Origin: CAYLYM01 sp964387645
Lineage (GTDB): Bacteria > Calditrichota > Calditrichia > RBG-13-44-9
Length of the DNA: 29,527 nucleotides
Direction: 5' to 3'
NCBI GenBank assembly: GCA_964387645.1
Contig: CAYLYM010000041.1
Coordinates: 1 to 29,527, forward strand
Part shown: one piece after another, positions 26,202 through 29,527 of the stretch
Numbering within the stretch: the stretch's first letter is position 1
How the letters are laid out: each line of letters begins with the position of its first letter
Notes under the pieces: generated by a model
What the model saw: only the letters and a program-made list of their open reading frames with translations
Databases searched by the model: none
Told to the model about the DNA's origin: nothing
Position numbers and translations under genes: made by a program

Positions 26202-26645
26202 ATGAAAATTAGAAAGAAAGCAACCAGATCTGGTGTTAATCTAAAACAAAAGACCGGGGAAGAATTTTTTCAACTGCCTCGCGCGGAATTTCTGATGGAA
26301 GAAGTTCGGGAAAACGAGATTGACCAGATAGGCGATCTGGCTACCAATCCCTCGGTTCATGTCAGCAACCGCTTTACCCTGCTGGTAATGGACAATTGTA
26401 TGGTTGGCGCAGACATCCGCGAGGGAGATTACGTGGTAGTGGAAGTCCAACCCGGATATCCCGAGGGATGCCTTCTGGCCGTGCAGTTGGGGAATCAACG
26501 ACTGGTGCGGCGCTACACCCGGGTGGAAGGACGTATTCACCTGCACTGTGATCCTCCCGGCAAGCAGGTGATCATCGTGGAAGAACATACGCCGGACTTC
26601 CATATCCTGGGACAGGTGGTGCAGGTGATCCGGGAAATCAAGTAA
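26202..26645 (+). CDS. S24-fold LexA-like protein lacking the Ser/Lys dyad
   Basis: A 147-aa protein starting at ATG 26202 after AAGGGC, 15 bases behind lexA, so the two are one operon. Its C-terminal 90 residues align end to end with the LexA peptidase domain: VMDNCMVGADIREGDYVVVE corresponds to VHGDSMVNAGILDGDMVVVE, and the tail HILGQVVQVIREIK to SIQGRVVSLIRENIQ. But LexA Ser126 is Cys66 here, and Lys163 falls on Arg103. There is no helix-turn-helix, and no Ala-Gly or Cys-Gly cleavage site in the 60-residue N-terminus. It is therefore probably not a self-cleaving protease. It may dimerise with LexA or with a UmuD-like partner; that is inference. Local G+C is high (34 of 60 bases in 26401-26460). 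Confidence 0.8.
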   Translation: MKIRKKATRSGVNLKQKTGEEFFQLPRAEFLMEEVRENEIDQIGDLATNPSVHVSNRFTLLVMDNCMVGADIREGDYVVVEVQPGYPEGCLLAVQLGNQRLVRRYTRVEGRIHLHCDPPGKQVIIVEEHTPDFHILGQVVQVIREIK

Positions 26646-26907
26646 AAAGAATATTTAAAACTGATACGAAAGGTTTTTTCTTGCAAATGTATTTAGACAA
26701 CCGCCGGCCAGATGAACGGCGAGTGAAAATTACAGGTAAAAGCTGTTGATAAAAAACGGTTCTCAGCACAACCAGATATTTTTCCAATACCGGAAATTGC
26801 TGGTGTTTTTAACGCATTTTTGGACGCGGAGTAAAGCCAGGAAATCACCTGTAGGTTACGCCCTGTAACTGACCAAGCGGGAGCATATCTAAATGGTTAT
26901 TTGGCCT
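26646..26907. other. Gap with an unrecognised, possibly decayed frame
   Basis: A plus-strand frame from 26727 stays open to beyond 26900 with a single TAA at 26832 (pieces KKRFSAQPDIFPIPEIAGVF and RPVTDQAGAYLNGYLAFRLP). It has no ribosome site and matches no family I recognise, so it may be a gene relic or chance. A short open run MYLDNRRPDERRVKITGKSC begins at 26687 in another frame. A GTTAC-GCCCT-GTAAC hairpin lies at about 26857-26871. Confidence 0.3.
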
Positions 26908-27293
26908 TTCGGCTGCCATTTATGGTCATTCATAGTCATTAGTTGTCACTGATGTCATTAATAGCTAATCATTGTCAAAGTTACACTCGGGAAACAACTT
27001 GTAAAAGTAGTAGATTCTGTTGCAGCTAATTTAAGCGAAGGGTATGGGCGGTTATAGGGAAAACAAGCAATTTTGTTACTACAGACGTGAATCGCTATTT
27101 GAAACGTGTAAATTTTTAGTCAAAGCCCACCGGCGTGGTTTAATTGAAGAAAAAGTATTTTTTAACCTGTTACAGAATGCTGAGACGCTGGGGGTTAGAT
27201 TAAGCAACTATATCAATTCTATCGATCCTCCTCTGAATGACAACCAATGAGGGTACAACCAAATAACTACGAATGACAATAAATGACATCGAA
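26908..27293. mobile_element. Possible small element: inverted repeats around an IVS-type gene relic
   Basis: The bases 26908-26936 are the imperfect reverse complement of 27266-27293 (about 24 of 28 positions agree, cores CATTTATGGTCATTCATAGT and ACTACGAATGACAATAAATG), and weaker similarity extends both repeats inwards to about 26949 and 27253. Inside each repeat, GTCATT or AATGAC recurs every 8-12 bases. The enclosed four-helix-bundle gene is truncated and frameshifted. No transposase is present, so if mobile it would be non-autonomous. Confidence 0.5.
26965..27250 (+). pseudogene. Truncated, frameshifted four-helix-bundle (23S IVS) protein
   Basis: One frame gives LGKQLVKVVDSVAANLSEGYGR and stops at TAG 27055. 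The next frame, from 27044, gives GGYRENKQFCYYRRESLFET, AHRRGLIEEKVFFNLLQ and LGVRLSNYINSI to the stop at 27250. Joined, they are the last three helices of the IVS-encoded/S23-type four-helix-bundle family, whose usual junction is SEGYGR-F-xx-RENKQF. A small deletion at about 27050 therefore broke the frame. The first helix (about 35 residues) is missing; the left inverted repeat occupies its place. Relatives are about 115-130 aa, lie in 23S rRNA intervening sequences or in intergenic DNA, and have no proven function. Confidence 0.82.
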
Positions 27294-27341
27294 GATAAAT
27301 AACGCAAAGTAAACGACTTCAAAAAAACAGGGAGGTTAAAA

Positions 27342-27596
27342 ATGTATTACGAAGAGTTATTCGAACCTATTGAAGTGATTACTTATTTCCAGAACGGAAA
27401 GATTATTCCCTTGAAATTTCGCTGGAACGGCCGAGTATACAAAATAAAGCAGGTAAACGGGCACTGGAAGGAGCATCAGGGATATGCGGAACAACATCAT
27501 TTTTCGGTGCAGGTGGACGGATCCGATTGCTTTGAGCTGCTTTTCGATAGCGGCGATTTTTCCTGGCAGATTGCCCGGGTATGCCTGGAAGGATAG
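27342..27596 (+). CDS. Small beta-rich protein, DUF6504-like (tentative)
   Basis: An 84-aa protein with a strong ribosome site (GGGAGGT) before ATG 27342. The sequence starts YEELFEPIEVITYFQNGKIIPLKFRWNGRVYKIKQVNGHW, and ends with CFELLFDSGDFSWQIARVCLEG. The pattern 'EPIeV....G.p..FrWrGr.Y.v..v...W....W.v..v' is that of small proteins (DUF6504) met near SOS mutagenesis genes in other phyla; this match is from memory and should be checked. No signal peptide or membrane segment. It lies downstream of lexA and the S24 paralogue on the same strand, and the IVS relic sits between. A damage-inducible role is a guess from position. Confidence 0.65.
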   Translation: MYYEELFEPIEVITYFQNGKIIPLKFRWNGRVYKIKQVNGHWKEHQGYAEQHHFSVQVDGSDCFELLFDSGDFSWQIARVCLEG

Positions 27597-27673
27597 ACCG
27601 GGACGGCGCATAAAGTCAGAATTGCTGACGCAGTCATTTTTTTAAACATTAAATATTTAAAGAGGTAAAAAGT

Positions 27674-27982
27674 ATGGAAACCATCGTTCAACAAACCAGT
27701 CAACGCACTCGAAAACATCATCAACCCCAGAAACATATCCCCCTGGATACTGATTTATTATTAAAGCTTTACGAGCTTCTTCAGGGCGAACGTGACATGG
27801 TGCGAGTGTACAGCAAGGCTTTACAAAGCGAGCTATGTTTTGTGAATCCAGATCTTGTGGATCCCACCCAGCTTAACATCGATTGCCCGGTTTACGCCAC
27901 CCGGGAATTGGCCTATGTGCTCTCGCTTTCGGCAGAAGATTTTCGCCGGTTCCACTACCTGAAAACCCGCCTGGTGGGGTGA
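27674..27982 (+). CDS. Small protein of unknown function
   Basis: A 102-aa protein with AGAGGT nine bases before ATG 27674. I do not recognise its family. The first 22 residues are polar and Gln/His/Arg-rich, so probably disordered; the rest is mostly helical (LLLKLYELLQGERDMVRVYS, RELAYVLSLSAEDFRRFHYL) with no membrane segment. It follows the 84-aa gene after 77 bases, in the same orientation and with similar base composition, so both may belong to the lexA transcription unit. Ribosome site and codon composition support a real gene. Confidence 0.65.
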   Translation: METIVQQTSQRTRKHHQPQKHIPLDTDLLLKLYELLQGERDMVRVYSKALQSELCFVNPDLVDPTQLNIDCPVYATRELAYVLSLSAEDFRRFHYLKTRLVG

Positions 27983-28114
27983 AAACTAACTTGTTTCTAT
28001 TCTCTTTTCATTCTGTGTAACTATCCTGAACATGGAAACTATTCTTGCCAGTTAGGCGTTTACATTAAAAAATAAATTTTTCGTTTTTCCATTCAAATCA
28101 GCACAATAACTCCA

Positions 28115-28684
28115 ATGCGTTTGTTTATTTTATTACCAATTATCTCCATCGTCTGGTTTTTCTCCGAAGTCATCATGGCGCGAATAAAATATTCCAGCTC
28201 CGAAGGCGAGAGAACCCCTGACCGCCGTTCCCTACGTATCTTATGGTGCACCATTATACCAGCCGTTACGCTCGGTGTAATTCTGGGATTACGGGGAATC
28301 GGGTATATTTCCATCGCCAGTTCCCTGGCTCTGCCTGCAGGAATTCTGTTTATTATATTCGGCCTTATCATCCGTTGGATGGCTGTTTTTGCCCTGCGAG
28401 GTTATTTCACCTCCAATGTTAGCATTCTACCAAACCATCAGTTAGTTACTCACGGGATTTACCGCTTAGTCCGTCATCCGGCTTACGCCGGCAGCCTGCT
28501 CTCCTTCCTGGGACTGGGGCTAGCATTCTCCAACTGGTTAAGCGTGCTGGTCATCTTTCTACCCATTCTCGCCGCCTTTCTCTACCGCATCCGGGTAGAG
28601 GAAGCAGCGCTGCGAGAGGCCTTTGGACAAGCCTATCAGAGGTATTGCCAAAAAACCAGACGGCTGCTACCGGGGGTGTATTAA
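28115..28684 (+). CDS. Isoprenylcysteine-type (ICMT/PEMT) membrane methyltransferase
   Basis: A 189-aa membrane protein with four to five helices (about 1-20, 43-62, 66-93, 125-155). The C-terminal half has the family signature: VTHGIYRLVRHPAYAGSLLS (111-130, including Arg120-His121-Pro122), then RIRVEEAALREAFGQAYQRY with Glu162-Glu163 and Tyr174/Tyr177, the SAM-binding motif of ICMT and phospholipid methyltransferases. The substrate in bacteria is unknown. The first ATG has no visible Shine-Dalgarno, so the start is uncertain. The gene stands alone, 132 bases after the 102-aa gene. Confidence 0.82.
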   Translation: MRLFILLPIISIVWFFSEVIMARIKYSSSEGERTPDRRSLRILWCTIIPAVTLGVILGLRGIGYISIASSLALPAGILFIIFGLIIRWMAVFALRGYFTSNVSILPNHQLVTHGIYRLVRHPAYAGSLLSFLGLGLAFSNWLSVLVIFLPILAAFLYRIRVEEAALREAFGQAYQRYCQKTRRLLPGVY

Positions 28685-28762
28685 AAAGGCCGGAAGTTTG
28701 TCCTGGAAATTCTCTCATCCCCGAAGATGGTAATAATTTTCTTTGATTTTAATCTGGTAAAA

Positions 28763-28806
28763 ACTTACTTTATAGGTAAGTAAAGTATAATAATATGGTT
28801 ACCTAT
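28763..28806. promoter_or_regulatory. Nested inverted repeats, candidate operator
   Basis: ATAGGTAA (28772-28779) and TTACCTAT (28799-28806) form a perfect 8-base inverted repeat 19 bases apart, and ACTTAC/GTAAGT forms an overlapping one at about 28764-28781. Three (A)GGTAA/TTACC half-sites in 45 bases suggest a regulator binding site. The distance to the helicase start (360 bases) leaves the target unclear. Confidence 0.4.
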
Positions 28807-28898
28807 CAATGGGTGCGATCACCGATAAACTCTCACATGGTGGCTCAATTAAAACCAAAATAGCGCTTAATTTGGCCATAGGCTGCAATGGCTGTTTT

Positions 28899-28920
28899 GG
28901 TCGAAATCTGAATCTCGACC
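28899..28920. repeat. Short hairpin GGTCGA/TCGACC
   Basis: A six-base-pair stem with a 10-base loop (AATCTGAATC), between the ICMT gene and the helicase gene. No T-run follows on either side. Function unknown. Confidence 0.35.
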
Positions 28921-29166
28921 CAATATTCCTCAAAAACATCATGATGTGATTTGTATTGATTTACGCGAATTTCAGATGGATTAATCAATTAATTTGCTTG
29001 GAAAGCCTTAATGATTCCTTTGTCTCTCTTGTTTTTTTGTATTTCCGGGATAGACTTTATGGATCACTTTTACAATAAATTGAGAATAAACATTTTCAAT
29101 TTATTGGTTTTGAAAATAAATTTTCTGTCCTTATTCGTTTCTTTTAAATAGCTCTGGGAGGTTAAG

Positions 29167-29527
29167 ATGCTTCAAATCCAAGTCGGTTCCACTCTCCAAG
29201 GTCCATTCTGGCCGGAGAAAGTCAAAGTCATATCTTCCAAAGAAATTTCTTCTGGTCAAATAAAAATCGAAGCTGTCGGTCTTCAAACGAATCGATATTA
29301 CAATGCTATTCTCTCCCAAAGTGAAATTTCCTCAATTCATATTTTGCAAGAAAAACCTTTTCAATTCAATATTGACCCAAATATCTTTTTTCTTTATGTT
29401 GAATCCAATCGGATCCGCAATGCATTCCAATTCGACCCATTATACGCCGTCAACATTTCGCAAGTCGATCCTTTACCCCATCAGATCGAGGCAATTTACC
29501 ATCATATTTTGCAGAACCCTCACATCC
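29167..29527 (+). CDS. SNF2/DEAD-family helicase, 5' part only
   Basis: A frame starts at ATG 29167 behind GGGAGGT and stays open to the window end (120 codons seen). It begins LQIQVGSTLQGPFWPEKVKV and reaches FDPLYAVNISQVDPLPHQIEAIYHHILQNPHI. In large SNF2-type helicases the last segment (lPHQieAvY..ilp.prirFLlADdpGaGKT) directly precedes Walker A, so the ATPase core should follow just beyond the window. Such roughly 1000-aa helicases frequently accompany DUF1156 DNA methylases, DUF499 proteins or DISARM-like genes in phage-defence islands. Family assignment rests on the N-terminal pattern only. A short minus-strand frame over the same bases is a shadow. Confidence 0.72.
   Translation, partial: MLQIQVGSTLQGPFWPEKVKVISSKEISSGQIKIEAVGLQTNRYYNAILSQSEISSIHILQEKPFQFNIDPNIFFLYVESNRIRNAFQFDPLYAVNISQVDPLPHQIEAIYHHILQNPHI

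Larger units (their letters stand above)
28685..29166. other. Non-coding stretch with operator-like repeats
   Basis: No gene is visible in these 482 bases, which return to the low G+C of the left part of the window. There are two ordered elements: AGGTAA-type inverted repeats at 28763-28806 and a hairpin GGTCGA/TCGACC at 28899-28920. The region must contain the promoter of the helicase gene at 29167. Confidence 0.5.

Noticed and set aside
26241..26603. Minus-strand 120-codon frame opposite the S24 paralogue
   Set aside because: The plus-strand product aligns with LexA over 90 residues; the opposite frame is favoured only by the high G+C of this gene.
26924..27318. CRISPR-like or tandem-repeat array of GTCATT/AATGAC words
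   Set aside because: The words are spaced irregularly, have no constant repeat length or unique spacers, and are arranged as two opposed arms. They fit imperfect inverted repeats, not a CRISPR array.
28840..28925. Possible tRNA-like fold around GGTCGAAATC
   Set aside because: The stem resembles a T-arm only superficially; no acceptor stem, anticodon arm or other tRNA consensus bases can be placed around it.
29131..29319. Minus-strand 62-codon frame near the right end
   Set aside because: It overlaps the start of the helicase gene, which has a good ribosome site and a recognisable N-terminus.

Overview
The window is AT-rich (roughly 35-40 % G+C over most of its length) bacterial chromosome. 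It carries a complete Bat/MoxR-type von Willebrand factor cluster, a Gld-type ABC exporter, a SpoVG protein and a LexA whose operator has the GAAC-N4-GTTC core. This combination suggests an uncultured didermic bacterium of the wider FCB/Calditrichota/KSB1 kind. That placement is inference; there is no rRNA gene or ribosomal protein here to prove it. One run of ten N at 3319-3328 marks an assembly gap.

Layout. (1) 1-4895, plus strand: remains of a polysaccharide/ester-degrading locus. It holds an intact secreted BNR-repeat protein, an intact PhoD-like phosphatase lipoprotein, the assembly gap inside an inverted dispersed repeat, and then a badly decayed GH127 (DUF1680-type) glycosidase relic followed by about 0.9 kb with nothing readable. 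(2) 4896-7644, plus: a TPR protein and a response regulator with REC, PAS and HD-GYP domains (cyclic-di-GMP turnover). (3) 7984-24687, minus: one long co-directional block, read from its 5' end as BatD-like membrane protein, MoxR ATPase, DUF58 protein, TPR/SurA-like lipoprotein, second BatD-like protein, ABC ATPase, ABC permease, GldG-like protein, DUF4340 protein, BatA, BatB, BatC, BatD, a dead SAM-methyltransferase relic, BatE and SpoVG. (4) 24854-25270, minus: a small BamD/YbgF-like TPR lipoprotein with its own strong terminator. (5) 25447-27982, plus: an SOS-type cassette with LexA box, lexA and a second S24-fold protein that has lost the Ser/Lys dyad. It continues with a truncated, frameshifted four-helix-bundle (IVS) gene between inverted repeats, and two small proteins of unknown function. 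(6) 28115-28684: an isoprenylcysteine-methyltransferase-like membrane protein. (7) 29167-29527: the first 120 codons of an SNF2/DEAD-type helicase running off the end, possibly the start of a defence locus.

How the parts fit. MoxR, DUF58 and the VWA proteins BatA/B form the known envelope chaperone/metal-insertion-like ensemble. Here they are interleaved with a Gld-type ABC transporter and two extra BatD-like proteins, so the whole 17-kb block is plausibly one envelope-associated transcription unit. The lexA cassette has a near-perfect promoter with an operator just downstream of the -10, so autoregulation is very likely. The catalytically substituted S24 paralogue 15 bases downstream of lexA is the most interesting single protein. 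At least three genes in the window are decayed (GH127, methyltransferase, four-helix bundle), which indicates ongoing gene loss.
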